Notes under the pieces: model-generated
Database searches by the model: none
The model's input: the letters and a program-made list of their open reading frames with translations, nothing else
What the model was told of the DNA's origin: nothing
Part shown: piece after piece, positions 34,810-43,400 of the stretch
Layout of the letters: each line of letters starts with the position of its first letter
Numbering within the stretch: position 1 is the stretch's first letter
Program-made: the position numbers and the translations under genes
NCBI GenBank assembly: GCA_002299885.1
Contig: DBOB01000031.1
Span: forward strand, 166,468-230,467
DNA from: Sediminibacterium sp. UBA657
GTDB lineage: Bacteria; Bacteroidota; Bacteroidia; Chitinophagales; Chitinophagaceae
Length of the DNA stretch: 64,000 nt
Reading direction: 5' to 3'

Positions 34810-36327
34810 TTATAATTTAGTTGTTTTATAAATCTTAATCGTTCCATCATTCTCGTTGCTTGTTACAATTAAGCTTTGATTAATTGGACTTTTTGATGCA
34901 GGTATGAATAAAAGACCTTCTGGTGCATCACCTGTTTTATACATTTTAATAAATACTGGAGCAGTTGGGATGGTAATATCATAAATGGCAAATGCATCAG
35001 CTCTTTCCAATCCAATAATCGCAATGCTTTTACTACCAACTCTTCCAATGGTTACAGACTCAGGCTCAACCGACTTATCGTCACTTCTGCCATCATCATA
35101 AATTGCTAAATCCTTTGCTTTAATATCTAATTCGTTTTTGCTATCAAATACTTGGCTTCCTGTTGTCGCGTTCCAAACACTAAATGATCTTGAACCTAAG
35201 GAGTATAAAGCATCAAAATCACCATCACCATCTGTATCACCTAATGTAGTTGTAATATTCAATCTACCTAATACTGCATCTGTTTTAAGTGTTGTCGCAG
35301 TTGGGAAGTTTGTTGCATCTAAACTTACATCTTTTACTCTTTTCATTTCTGTAAATGCGGTATATTCTCTAGAATCACCTTCGTTTGCTGTAAATAAATA
35401 AGGTGTACCATTATAATTGAAATAGGCAATCGCGTCAGGCATATACATACCATAAACTTTTGAAAAATTTGCGAATTCAATTTTATTATCCCTATCACTT
35501 ACATCAATTGCATTTGCTGCTAATGAGTAGTCTTTAAATCCAAGTGGCGTAATTTTTTTAATGGTTGCAGTCATTAAATCAATTTCGGCAATCGCATTAT
35601 TTTCTTGTAGGGTAACGTAGGCAGTTCTTGAATCATCAGAAACAGTCACATATTCAGGTTCAATATCTTTAACGAAATTTTTACCAGGTCCAAAGATTCT
35701 AAATCCTTTAGAAGCTAAACTAGCTAACTGGCTTTCAAACGATGCAAAATTTAAAGTTGTTACAGAATAATCAGCTACTTTAATAATTGAAACGCTTCCT
35801 TCTGGGTCATTCAGGTAATCATTGCTTGGCTCACCTTCATTTGCAGATATAATATATTTACCATCTGGACTAAAAGTAACCATGTCTGGAAGTGCACCTA
35901 CATTGATTGATTTGATTTCTGCATAGGTAGAAGTATTAAAAACTACAATTTTACCTGCAGCTTGCTTATTAGTAGACTCAATTGCAGCTGCTAATTTACC
36001 ATTACTCACTGCAACGCTGTTGACATAGCCACCATAAGGAAGCATGCTGATAGACTTTATTACTTTAACTAGCGCAGGATTACTCATGTCTAGAACGTCA
36101 ATTTTATTTTCAGTGCTGTTATTTACTGCAAACAGTCTATCCGTTTCTGAATCAAAAGCTGTAATTTCTGCAGCACCAACGCCACCTAAACTGATAGACG
36201 CTATTTCTGTATAGCCACTTAGATCCTCATTCTGCGTGTTCTCTAATGGTGGAGCTACATCTTCCTTACGGCAAGAAAAGATAGTGACCGTAATCAATAA
36301 TAGGTAAAGGAATTTCAGTTGCTTCAT
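34810..36327 (-). CDS. Choice-of-anchor I-type lipoprotein (beta-propeller, phosphatase-like annotation)
   Basis: 505 residues with a lipobox (TIFSC, Cys19). Repeated propeller-type units: RLFAVNNSTENKIDVLDM, VNVGALPDMVTFSPDGKYIISANEGEP (about 148-173), EPEYVTVSDDSRTAYVTLQENNAIAEID and ATLGDTDGDGDFDALYSLGSRSFSVW, the last with a Ca-binding-like DTDGDGDFD. This matches the choice-of-anchor I domain family, sometimes annotated as alkaline-phosphatase-like. Catalytic evidence is absent. Probably surface- or periplasm-facing; function unknown. Confidence 0.85.
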   Translation of the reverse strand: MKQLKFLYLLLITVTIFSCRKEDVAPPLENTQNEDLSGYTEIASISLGGVGAAEITAFDSETDRLFAVNNSTENKIDVLDMSNPALVKVIKSISMLPYGGYVNSVAVSNGKLAAAIESTNKQAAGKIVVFNTSTYAEIKSINVGALPDMVTFSPDGKYIISANEGEPSNDYLNDPEGSVSIIKVADYSVTTLNFASFESQLASLASKGFRIFGPGKNFVKDIEPEYVTVSDDSRTAYVTLQENNAIAEIDLMTATIKKITPLGFKDYSLAANAIDVSDRDNKIEFANFSKVYGMYMPDAIAYFNYNGTPYLFTANEGDSREYTAFTEMKRVKDVSLDATNFPTATTLKTDAVLGRLNITTTLGDTDGDGDFDALYSLGSRSFSVWNATTGSQVFDSKNELDIKAKDLAIYDDGRSDDKSVEPESVTIGRVGSKSIAIIGLERADAFAIYDITIPTAPVFIKMYKTGDAPEGLLFIPASKSPINQSLIVTSNENDGTIKIYKTTKL

Positions 36328-36433
36328 TTTTAAATTTTTAAATATGAAAATAGCAGCTAATTGTTACCAATACGTTAACTCATTATTAATTTAAAGTTAA
36401 TAAGGTGGTGGTTTATTAAGGCCAGAAATAAAA

Positions 36434-36463
36434 AACCACCTATGAGTTGAATCATAAGTGGTT
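36434..36463 (-). terminator. Intrinsic terminator for SPFH gene (copy 1 of a duplicated hairpin)
   Basis: Arms AACCACCTATGA (36434-36445) and TCATAAGTGGTT (36452-36463), loop GTTGAA. On the minus strand the single mismatch becomes a U-G pair and the stem is followed by a short T-run. Both arms are identical to those of the hairpin at 62186-62215. Confidence 0.8.
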
Positions 36464-36498
36464 GATATATAATTTAATCGATCCTTGTTCCTAGTATC

Positions 36499-37419
36499 TT
36501 ATAAATTTTCTTTTTTAGTAATCAAGCCCATCATTTGTTTCATGGTCTTATCCATACCGTCTGGGCTACCATCTAAAAATATGACATTACCTTTTCCATA
36601 TTCTGCAAAGTTCTTAATGGCTTCGGTCCACATACTGAATAAAATTACATTGGTGTCTAAATTTGCTTGCTTCATTTCTTCCGCAGCTTCTGTCATACCC
36701 TTAGCCACCTCTTGTCTGAATAGGGCAACACCTTGGCCTCTTAATTGAGCCGCTTCTTTCTCTGCTTGTGCAGAGATTTTAATTGAATTTCCCTCGGCTT
36801 CTGCAGCCTTCGTTTTTGTAATCAATAAAGCCTGACCTTCATTTTCTGCAGCTGCTTTTAAATTATTACTAGCCACCACCTTGCTCATACTTTCCATCAC
36901 CACTTGATCAAAAGTGATATCATTAATTTGAAGGTCTTGCAAATGGTATCCCCACTCTTCTAAACTATTATCAATTTGCTCTTTTACAAAGTCAACAATT
37001 TCTCTACGAGCGGTTAATACTTCGGCTTGACGTTTTGTAGCCACATAGGCTCTAATGCTTCCTTCCACTGTTCTAACAAGTGCTTGCATCAAATCCTTAT
37101 TGCTAATGAATTTAAAAGCAACTTTTTTGATTGTTTCTTCTTCGGCATTTTGAACAGAGTACAATAACATACTCTTAAAGTAAACATTCGCTTGGTCAAT
37201 GGTTACCGCCTGAAACTCCAATTCAATACTTTGATTTTGAATACTGACTCTTCTAAATATACTCTCCACCAAAGGGATTTTAAATCTTAACCCAGGCAAC
37301 ATAATTCTTTGGTACTTACCAAACATGGTAATGATAGCAATTGTCCCTTGATTGACAACCACAACGCTAAAAAATAGGATTAATAAAATGGATGAACCGA
37401 TAACTAAAAATTCGAGCAT
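36499..37419 (-). CDS. SPFH/Band 7 (stomatin-like) membrane protein
   Basis: 306 residues. One N-terminal transmembrane segment (about 3-24), an SPFH domain (about 25-200: GTIAIITMFGKYQRIMLPGLRFKIPLVESIFRRVSIQNQSIEL, then ALVRTVEGSIRAYVATKRQAEVLTARREIVDFVKEQI), a coiled Ala/Glu-rich stretch (about 190-250, AAENEGQALLITKTKAAEAEGN) and a short tail. These proteins form large membrane-bound rings that organise membrane microdomains and proteolysis. Without a partner NfeD or HflK gene nearby it is a slipin-like single gene. Confidence 0.92.
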   Translation of the reverse strand: MLEFLVIGSSILLILFFSVVVVNQGTIAIITMFGKYQRIMLPGLRFKIPLVESIFRRVSIQNQSIELEFQAVTIDQANVYFKSMLLYSVQNAEEETIKKVAFKFISNKDLMQALVRTVEGSIRAYVATKRQAEVLTARREIVDFVKEQIDNSLEEWGYHLQDLQINDITFDQVVMESMSKVVASNNLKAAAENEGQALLITKTKAAEAEGNSIKISAQAEKEAAQLRGQGVALFRQEVAKGMTEAAEEMKQANLDTNVILFSMWTEAIKNFAEYGKGNVIFLDGSPDGMDKTMKQMMGLITKKENL

Positions 37420-37653
37420 AAAATATAGATTTAATGAATTAGATTTTACTTGCTTTCCTTACACATATTAGGCAGAATTTTTGAATAAACAATCTGCATT
37501 TTATTAAATCAATCGAATATTGTCTATCAATCCAGATAATGCAATTTCTCTCTATTTTTTTCCTTGTTGTAATTCGGTCAAAATCGCCCTTTTGTTAAAC
37601 ATATTATTAGAATACTGACTAAGTAGTTTAGCTTCGTATCTAAATTTTTTACA

Positions 37654-38397
37654 ATGGCTGTGATGATTTTTCTTATTCTACATTGGTACCTTTCCCTATT
37701 TGGTCAAACTTTTTACCTACACCGTTACTCCGCGCACAAAATGTTTACGATGTCTCCTTTTTGGGAGAAGTACTTTTATATTTTCACATGGGTGACTCAA
37801 GGCAGTTCTTATTTAAATGCGCGCGCCTATGCCATCTTACACCGTATGCATCATGCGTATAGTGATACTGAGAAGGATCCGCATACCCCACATTTTTTCA
37901 AAGAAGTTTTTACGATGATGATACACACCAAGAATGTGTACAATGGCGTGTTACACGGCACCATGGAAGTTGAAAAACGATTTGATAAAAATTTTCCAGT
38001 CTATCCAAAAATTGATAAAATCGCAGATCATACCGCAACCAGGTTATTTTTTGCAGGACTCTATATCTTATTCTACATCAATTTTGCAACTGCATGGTGG
38101 ATGTATCTATTACTACCTATCCATTTTTTAATTGGTCCAATTCAAGGCGCAATTGTTAACTGGGCAGGTCATAAGTACGGGTATCGCAATTTCCCGGGAG
38201 AAAAAGACCATTCAAAGAACACCTTATTCATAGATTTCTTGATGTTGGGAGAATTGTTTCAAAATAACCACCATCATGCAGGAGCAAGACCAAATTTTGC
38301 TGCAAAGTGGTGGGAGATTGATCCGGTATATCCAATCATTAAATTATTTAACAAATTAGGCATCATTAAATTAATTCCTTTGAAATATACATCCTAA
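37654..38397 (+). CDS. Acyl-CoA/acyl-lipid desaturase (membrane fatty acid desaturase)
   Basis: 247 residues, an integral-membrane di-iron desaturase of the stearoyl-CoA type. Histidine boxes: His23-RYSA-His28, His63-RM-HisHis (63-67), His173 (AGHKYG) and HisHisHis (206-208), giving the ligand set for two irons. It is shorter than eukaryotic desaturases, as usual for bacterial forms. It introduces a cis double bond into membrane acyl chains to maintain fluidity. The next gene starts 10 bp later, so it leads the operon-like run to 41509. Confidence 0.9.
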   Translation: MAVMIFLILHWYLSLFGQTFYLHRYSAHKMFTMSPFWEKYFYIFTWVTQGSSYLNARAYAILHRMHHAYSDTEKDPHTPHFFKEVFTMMIHTKNVYNGVLHGTMEVEKRFDKNFPVYPKIDKIADHTATRLFFAGLYILFYINFATAWWMYLLLPIHFLIGPIQGAIVNWAGHKYGYRNFPGEKDHSKNTLFIDFLMLGELFQNNHHHAGARPNFAAKWWEIDPVYPIIKLFNKLGIIKLIPLKYTS

Positions 38398-38407
38398 GTA
38401 TTTCTTT

Positions 38408-39310
38408 ATGATTAAAATTGCTTTTGACCATGTTTACGCGCATGCATTACCCGATAATCATCGGTTCCCAATGTTAAAGTATGAGCTTATTCCCGAGCAA
38501 TTATTACATGAAGGCACTTGTACCGAAGATAATTTTTTTAAGCCAAGTAGCTGTCCAACTAATATTATTTTACAAACACACGATAAGGCTTATTTAGATA
38601 AATTATTACACCAACAATTATCTCCATCCGAGCAAAGAAAAATTGGATTCCCTCAATCACCTGCATTAATTGAACGCGAATTAATAATTACACAAGGTAC
38701 CATTGACTGCGCTTTGAATGCTTTGCAATACGGATGCGCATTGAATATAGCAGGGGGCACGCATCATGCATTTGCAGAAAGAGGCGAAGGATTTTGTTTG
38801 TTAAATGACCAAGCGATTGCTGCTAATTACTTAATCAGTCAGCAACTCAGTCGTAAAATACTTATTATTGATCTTGATGTACACCAAGGTAACGGCACTG
38901 CTAAATTATTGGAAAACGAGCCTAGGATATTTACTTTTAGTATGCACGGGTTGACCAATTATCCTTTTCATAAAGAAAAGTCAGATTTAGATATTGGATT
39001 ATTAGATGGTACAACGAGCGAGACTTATTTATTAGCATTAGAGAAAGCGTTGCCCGAATTAATAGACTCCGTTCAACCAGATTTTGCTTTTTATTTAGCC
39101 GGGGTGGATATCTTAAGTACAGATAAATTTGGAAAACTTAAAGTAAGTATGGAGGCATGTAAACAGAGGGATATATTTGTTTTAACCCAGCTTAAAAAAA
39201 ATAAGATACCTGTTGCAGTCACTTTAGGCGGCGGTTACTCCCCCGATATAAAAACAATTGTGGAAGCGCACTGCAATACATTTAGAACAGCAATAAATTT
39301 ATTTGATTAA
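38408..39310 (+). CDS. Histone-deacetylase-family (class IV-like) zinc hydrolase
   Basis: 300 residues. The arginase/deacetylase core is intact: catalytic His119-His120 (GGTHHAF), zinc ligands Asp155/Asp157 and His159 in IDLDVHQGNGT, and Asp234 in AGVDIL, followed by TLGGGYSP. In bacteria such enzymes deacetylate small acetylated amines or proteins (AcuC-like). It sits between desaturase and photolyase genes, 10 bp after the former. The substrate is not predictable. Confidence 0.92.
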   Translation: MIKIAFDHVYAHALPDNHRFPMLKYELIPEQLLHEGTCTEDNFFKPSSCPTNIILQTHDKAYLDKLLHQQLSPSEQRKIGFPQSPALIERELIITQGTIDCALNALQYGCALNIAGGTHHAFAERGEGFCLLNDQAIAANYLISQQLSRKILIIDLDVHQGNGTAKLLENEPRIFTFSMHGLTNYPFHKEKSDLDIGLLDGTTSETYLLALEKALPELIDSVQPDFAFYLAGVDILSTDKFGKLKVSMEACKQRDIFVLTQLKKNKIPVAVTLGGGYSPDIKTIVEAHCNTFRTAINLFD

Positions 39311-39368
39311 ATCCTTGTTATTTAGTTTAAAAATTTTTAAAGCATAACTTTATTTTTATAATTATCTC

Positions 39369-40829
39369 TTGAAAAAAAGTAAAATAAATATTGTTTGGAT
39401 AAAAAGAGATATCAGATCTCAAGATCATCTCCCTTTTGATATCGCTGAAAAAAGTGTGCATCCTTATTTTAGTATTTTTATATTTGAGCCCTCATTGATG
39501 GCTCATCCAGATACTAGTTTAAGACATTTGCAGTTTCAGTATCATGCACTGCTTCAGCTAAATCAAAAGCTACAACCTTATAATAAAGCGGTTAATATTT
39601 TTCATTCCGAAGTGGTTCCGGTACTTACATTGATTCAACAACAATACGACATAGTCAACTTATATAGCTATCAAGAAAGTGGTATTCAGCTTTCCTATAA
39701 TAGGGATAAAAGTGTTCAAAAATTCTGCAAGGAAAATAACATCATTTGGAACCAATTTCAAAGGGACGGCATTGTAAGGGGTATTCATAACCGAACTGGA
39801 TGGGATAAACAATGGTATGCAACTATGCATAGTCCAATTATAAAAAATGATTTTACATTCCAGGAGCCGTTAATATTAGACAATTCCTACCCTTTATCGG
39901 ATATGATGCTTGAAAATCTTAAAAACTATCCACCCTCGTATCAGCCAGCAGGGGAAGATTTTGGTATGAAGTATTTACAAAGCTTTGTAAATGGACGAGG
40001 CCAATTTTATAGTAAACATATCAGTAAACCTAATGAAAGCAGGTTAAGTTGTGGACGTATCTCGCCTTATCTTAGTTGGGGTAATTTATCTATTAAGCAA
40101 GTCTATCAAACCATTTACAATGCCGGAAAAATTGCCAAAGCCTCTAAGGGAAAGTCCAATTTTGTGAACATCCTTAGCCGACTTAAATGGCATTGTCATT
40201 TTATTCAAAAGTTCGAAGTAGATTGTTCTTATGAAACAAAATGTATCAATGCGGGCTATGAATTACTAGAACATCCTTTAAATAACGAATACCTTGAGGC
40301 CTGGAAAAATGCAAATACAGGCTATCCTTTGGTAGATGCCTGCATGAAATGTTTAGAAGCAACAGGGTGGATCAATTTTAGAATGCGTGCCATGTTGGTT
40401 AGTTTTTTTTGCCATCATTTGTTTCAAGACTGGCGCGCTGGAACTTATCATTTGGCAAAATTATTTTTAGATTATGAACCGGGCATTCATTATACTCAAT
40501 TTCAAATGCAAGCGGGCACCACAGGTATCAATACTATAAGAATGTATAATCCCGTTAAGCAAAGTATGGACCATGATCCCCAGGGCATCTTCATTAAAAA
40601 GTGGCTGCCTGAATTAATGAATGTCCCTACTGCTCAAATACACGAACCGCATAAGATGAGTTTAATGGAACAAGAAATTGCAGGCGTCATAATAGGGAAA
40701 GACTATCCATTTCCAATTGTAGATATAGCAGAAGCAGGCAAAGTGGCAAGAAAGAATATTTGGGGCCATAAGAGCCATGAGACTGTAAAACAAGAAAATA
40801 AACGGATCTTAGCAATACATTGCCGATAA
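39369..40829 (+). CDS. Cryptochrome/photolyase family flavoprotein (TTG start)
   Basis: 486 residues. The N-terminal Rossmann photolyase domain starts INIVWIKRDIRSQDHLPF, so translation must begin near its front. The only suitable start is TTG at 39369; the next Met is residue 44, inside the domain. The C-terminal FAD-binding domain has LSRLKWHCHFIQKFE (about 274-288), INFRMRAMLVSFFCHHLFQDWRAG and GTTGINTIRMYNPVKQSMDHDP. It repairs UV-induced pyrimidine dimers or acts as a blue-light receptor. DUF2237 and pterin dehydratase follow in the same direction. Confidence 0.9.
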   Translation: MKKSKINIVWIKRDIRSQDHLPFDIAEKSVHPYFSIFIFEPSLMAHPDTSLRHLQFQYHALLQLNQKLQPYNKAVNIFHSEVVPVLTLIQQQYDIVNLYSYQESGIQLSYNRDKSVQKFCKENNIIWNQFQRDGIVRGIHNRTGWDKQWYATMHSPIIKNDFTFQEPLILDNSYPLSDMMLENLKNYPPSYQPAGEDFGMKYLQSFVNGRGQFYSKHISKPNESRLSCGRISPYLSWGNLSIKQVYQTIYNAGKIAKASKGKSNFVNILSRLKWHCHFIQKFEVDCSYETKCINAGYELLEHPLNNEYLEAWKNANTGYPLVDACMKCLEATGWINFRMRAMLVSFFCHHLFQDWRAGTYHLAKLFLDYEPGIHYTQFQMQAGTTGINTIRMYNPVKQSMDHDPQGIFIKKWLPELMNVPTAQIHEPHKMSLMEQEIAGVIIGKDYPFPIVDIAEAGKVARKNIWGHKSHETVKQENKRILAIHCR

Positions 40830-40845
40830 AAATATAAAAAACATC

Positions 40846-41217
40846 ATGAACGAAGCACTAAATGTTTTCAATGAACCACTCATTGTATGTGGAACAAGTC
40901 CAATGACTGGAGCTTATAGAGACGGCTGCTGTAACACAGGCGTAAACGATAGGGGAACACACACAGTTTGTGCAGTGGTGACTGATGTCTTTTTGCAATT
41001 CTCAAAAAGCATGGGCAACGACTTAACCATGGATTACCCGCCAAGTAATTTTAAAGGATTAGTGGATGGAGATAAATGGTGCCTTTGTGTATCCAGATGG
41101 ATAGAAGCCTATCAAGCTGGTGTGGCACCTCCAATCATTTTAAAAGCTACTCATATTAAAACTTTAGACTACATATCCTTAGATGAATTGATGAAATTTG
41201 AGTATGAACTCCAATAA
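40846..41217 (+). CDS. DUF2237 family protein
   Basis: 123 residues, cytoplasmic, Cys-rich. Typical family start VFNEPLIVCGTSPMTGAYRDGCCNTG (about 6-31), then HTVCAVVTDVFLQFSKSMGNDLTM and GDKWCLCVSRWIEA (about 74-87). Function unknown; the family often accompanies photolyase or light-response genes, as here (16 bp after the photolyase). Conserved Cys pairs might bind a metal. Confidence 0.92.
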   Translation: MNEALNVFNEPLIVCGTSPMTGAYRDGCCNTGVNDRGTHTVCAVVTDVFLQFSKSMGNDLTMDYPPSNFKGLVDGDKWCLCVSRWIEAYQAGVAPPIILKATHIKTLDYISLDELMKFEYELQ

Positions 41218-41269
41218 ACGAAAAATCACTGGTAATTTAATTTAATAAGAAAAGTATAAATCAATCACA

Positions 41270-41509
41270 ATGGCGTTTTTAGATTGGGCTGAAATAAATA
41301 ATAAATTAGAAAAGACGTTTAAGTTTGATAACTATAATGAAGTAGTTTTATTCACTAATAAAGTAATGCAAATTGCGATTGACCAAGACCATCATCCAGA
41401 AATCCATGTGCATTATAATTTTGTAAAGGTACGCATTACAGATTATGAACATGGATCAGTCTCTTCAAAATGCCAAGGTTTTGTTACTGCGGTGAATCAA
41501 GTTGTTTAA
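41270..41509 (+). CDS. phhB: Pterin-4a-carbinolamine dehydratase
   Basis: 79 residues. It has the PCD core DHHPEIHVHYNFVKVRITDYEHG (about 39-61), where the paired histidines and Tyr form the active site; the N-terminus is shorter than in typical 95-residue forms. The enzyme dehydrates 4a-hydroxytetrahydrobiopterin made by aromatic amino acid hydroxylases. The hydroxylase gene is 4.5 kb downstream, consistent with cofactor recycling, although this gene is placed at the end of the photolyase run. Confidence 0.88.
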   Translation: MAFLDWAEINNKLEKTFKFDNYNEVVLFTNKVMQIAIDQDHHPEIHVHYNFVKVRITDYEHGSVSSKCQGFVTAVNQVV

Positions 41510-41543
41510 AAATTTTTCAATTAACTTAATTCAAATAAAAAAA

Positions 41544-41571
41544 GGGTCTATGAATTTGACTTCATAGACCC
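41544..41571. terminator. Bidirectional intrinsic terminator
   Basis: A perfect 11-bp stem GGGTCTATGAA/TTCATAGACCC (41544-41554/41561-41571), loop TTTGAC. The best T-run is on the minus strand, serving the exported-protein gene at 41622-42005; it also stops the plus-strand operon. Confidence 0.88.
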
Positions 41572-41621
41572 TCTTGTTTTGAACCGTATTTTTAATACTC
41601 TAGAACATTCATCCTGCTGAA

Positions 41622-42005
41622 TTAGTCCGCGGCATACATCTTTCTATACATTTGACCTGCTACAAATACAGCATTGATATCCTTGTTCTTATTAGCCCAA
41701 GCTTTAAATTTTGGATGATCATGTATTGTTTTATAATCTTGCTCAGATGTCCAATGACCAATAGTGCAATTTCTGTAAGTCTTTGTGGTATCAGATGCAG
41801 CTAATTTAAAGTAGCTATAGTAATTCTTTGGGAATCCCATTTCGGCCATAATGGTGTTAATCTCTTTTAAGCTAGCGAGATAGGTTTTCTCCATATCTGC
41901 ATTTTTAACATCATAAAAATGGATAGAATTGATTGCATTTTGAGCAGAAGCGGTCATGTTAAATCCGATTGCTGCAAACATTACTAGAAAAATAACTTTT
42001 TTCAT
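41622..42005 (-). CDS. Small exported protein of unknown function
   Basis: 127 residues with a signal peptide ending ASAQ (about 22). The mature part has alternating strands and helices (NSIHFYDVKNADMEKTYLASLKEINTIMAEMGFPKNYYSYFKLA … RNCTIGHWTSEQDYKTIHDHPKFKAWAN) that could form a dimeric alpha/beta-barrel similar to EthD or NIPSNAP folds, but the match is not firm. It follows an NTF2-like lipoprotein gene by 71 bp on the same strand, so both may be driven from the palindrome D region. Confidence 0.65.
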   Translation of the reverse strand: MKKVIFLVMFAAIGFNMTASAQNAINSIHFYDVKNADMEKTYLASLKEINTIMAEMGFPKNYYSYFKLAASDTTKTYRNCTIGHWTSEQDYKTIHDHPKFKAWANKNKDINAVFVAGQMYRKMYAAD

Positions 42006-42076
42006 AATTTATATTTTTTTGTTTTTTATTAAGAATTCCAACCTTCTCTTTTTTTAAGATTTTCGATATGGGATAC

Positions 42077-42541
42077 TTACTTAGTTGCCAAAGGCAGGTC
42101 TGTCGTTCCTATATCTCTATGTAGCTTCCATTTGCCATCTTCTTTTTTCCAAAGTACTATATACTTTCCCTTGTCTAACTGAGCACCTTCTTTAGATTTG
42201 ATTTCAAATAAGCCTTCCTCGGTTATCAAATTCTCATCACCCCAAACTTCTGTAGTGGTTAATGTAATAACGCCTCCAACATCTTTAATAAATCCACCCC
42301 AGAAAGAAGTTAGATTACTAGTGCCTTCAACAGCAGGCATGTTAGCGGGCATAAATTTACCATCCTTAGTGTAAGCACTAGCAGCTCCAGCAGAATCACC
42401 TTTAGTAATTAAATCGGTTAAATTGACATTAGCTGCTTCAATTTCTTTTTTAGCATTCGCCAAATCAAATGCTGGTTTTGTTTCTGATTTACATGCGAAT
42501 AAACTAGATGCAATTAAAGCGGAGAAAAGTAATTTTTTCAT
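42077..42541 (-). CDS. DUF4440/NTF2-like lipoprotein
   Basis: 154 residues with a lipobox (LFAC, Cys17). Mature domain: AKKEIEAANVNLTDLITKGDSAGAASAYTKDGKFMPANMPAVEG, WGGFIKDVGGVITLTTTEVWGDENLITEEG and GKYIVLWKKEDGKWKLHRDIG, the DUF4440 pattern with the terminal W-K-L-x-R-D strand. DUF4440 domains are ligand-binding NTF2 folds, sometimes with isomerase-like activity. Palindrome D lies 69 bp upstream, and the divergent partner is another NTF2-like lipoprotein. Confidence 0.85.
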   Translation of the reverse strand: MKKLLFSALIASSLFACKSETKPAFDLANAKKEIEAANVNLTDLITKGDSAGAASAYTKDGKFMPANMPAVEGTSNLTSFWGGFIKDVGGVITLTTTEVWGDENLITEEGLFEIKSKEGAQLDKGKYIVLWKKEDGKWKLHRDIGTTDLPLATK

Positions 42542-42607
42542 ATTTTTTATTTTGAGAATCTAAGAAACTCCATTTACTCCCCTAAACTACACAATTTGCT
42601 TATTTAT

Positions 42608-42634
42608 TTGTTCCTTCTTGGGATTTTGGAACAA
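42608..42634. promoter_or_regulatory. Palindromic operator D (TTGTTCC-N13-GGAACAA)
   Basis: A perfect 7-bp inverted repeat (42608-42614 and 42628-42634) with a 13-bp spacer in the divergent region between two NTF2-like lipoprotein genes. The core is 69 bp from the left start codon and 74 bp from the right one. It is identical in arms and spacing to site B, 24 kb away. Confidence 0.78.
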
Positions 42635-42705
42635 CATTCCCTGTTTTTGATGCATTTAGCTAATGTTTACTTGATAGATTCATACTTCAAATTAAAAACC
42701 AAATT

Positions 42706-43224
42706 ATGAAAAAAGTATTTTTAGGATTACTTGTAGTTGCATCATTTGCTGCTTGTACTAATGCTGACAAAAAGACAACTGAAACTGTTGAAGCTACATC
42801 AGAAAAAGTTGAACATCTTTACAAGCCAACTTATACCGACAATTTTAAGATGGGCGATCAAAAGAATGTTTTAATGGCTGAACAATTTCACAAATCAATA
42901 TTTGAGAAAGACTTTAAAGCTGTTGCAGAGATGATGTCAGATACAGCAACTTATAACGTTGAAGATGGATCAGTATTAAAAGGAAAGGCTGCAATCATGG
43001 AATTCGTGGAAAAGAGCTTAGGTGCTGTGACGATCACAAACTACCAAATTACTGCAATTTTCCCTGTAGTTGGAGAAAATGGTCACCAATGGGTAGATAT
43101 TTGGGACGAGGCTGATGTAGTAATGCCTGATGGTAAAACACAAAAAGTACAATGGATGGATGCGTTTAGATTTGAAGGCGGAAAAGTTGTACACTTTGTA
43201 GGATTTAGCAAGGCCGTTAAATAA
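42706..43224 (+). CDS. SnoaL/NTF2-like lipoprotein
   Basis: 172 residues with a lipobox (FAAC, Cys17). Residues about 47-172 show the SnoaL pattern: MAEQFHKSIFEKDFKAVAEMMSDTATYNVEDGSVLKGKAAIMEFV, then GHQWVDIWDEADVVMPDGKTQKVQWMDAFRFEGGKVVHFVGF, where DAFRFEGGKVV is the typical end strand. It may bind a small ligand in the envelope. Palindrome D ends 74 bp before the ATG, the same distance as at the other plus-strand NTF2-like genes. A GNRA-loop hairpin follows. Confidence 0.85.
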   Translation: MKKVFLGLLVVASFAACTNADKKTTETVEATSEKVEHLYKPTYTDNFKMGDQKNVLMAEQFHKSIFEKDFKAVAEMMSDTATYNVEDGSVLKGKAAIMEFVEKSLGAVTITNYQITAIFPVVGENGHQWVDIWDEADVVMPDGKTQKVQWMDAFRFEGGKVVHFVGFSKAVK

Positions 43225-43262
43225 TCGTCTTTAGTTCATTTTAAGTTTAGAAAAATACAAAA

Positions 43263-43286
43263 GAGGCTCCTAGCAATAGGGGCCTC
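43263..43286 (+). terminator. Probable terminator hairpin
   Basis: A 10-bp stem with one G-T wobble (GAGGCTCCTA/TAGGGGCCTC, 43263-43272/43277-43286) and a GCAA loop. Only a weak T-rich tail (TCTCATT) follows. Confidence 0.65.
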
Positions 43287-43400
43287 TCTCATTAAAAAGG
43301 ACGTAGCAGCTATATTATATATAAAATTTATTAAATATAATCGGTCTTTATTTGAATAAACTAGCATTTGTTAGTAATATTGTAGTTATAAATCTTGCTT

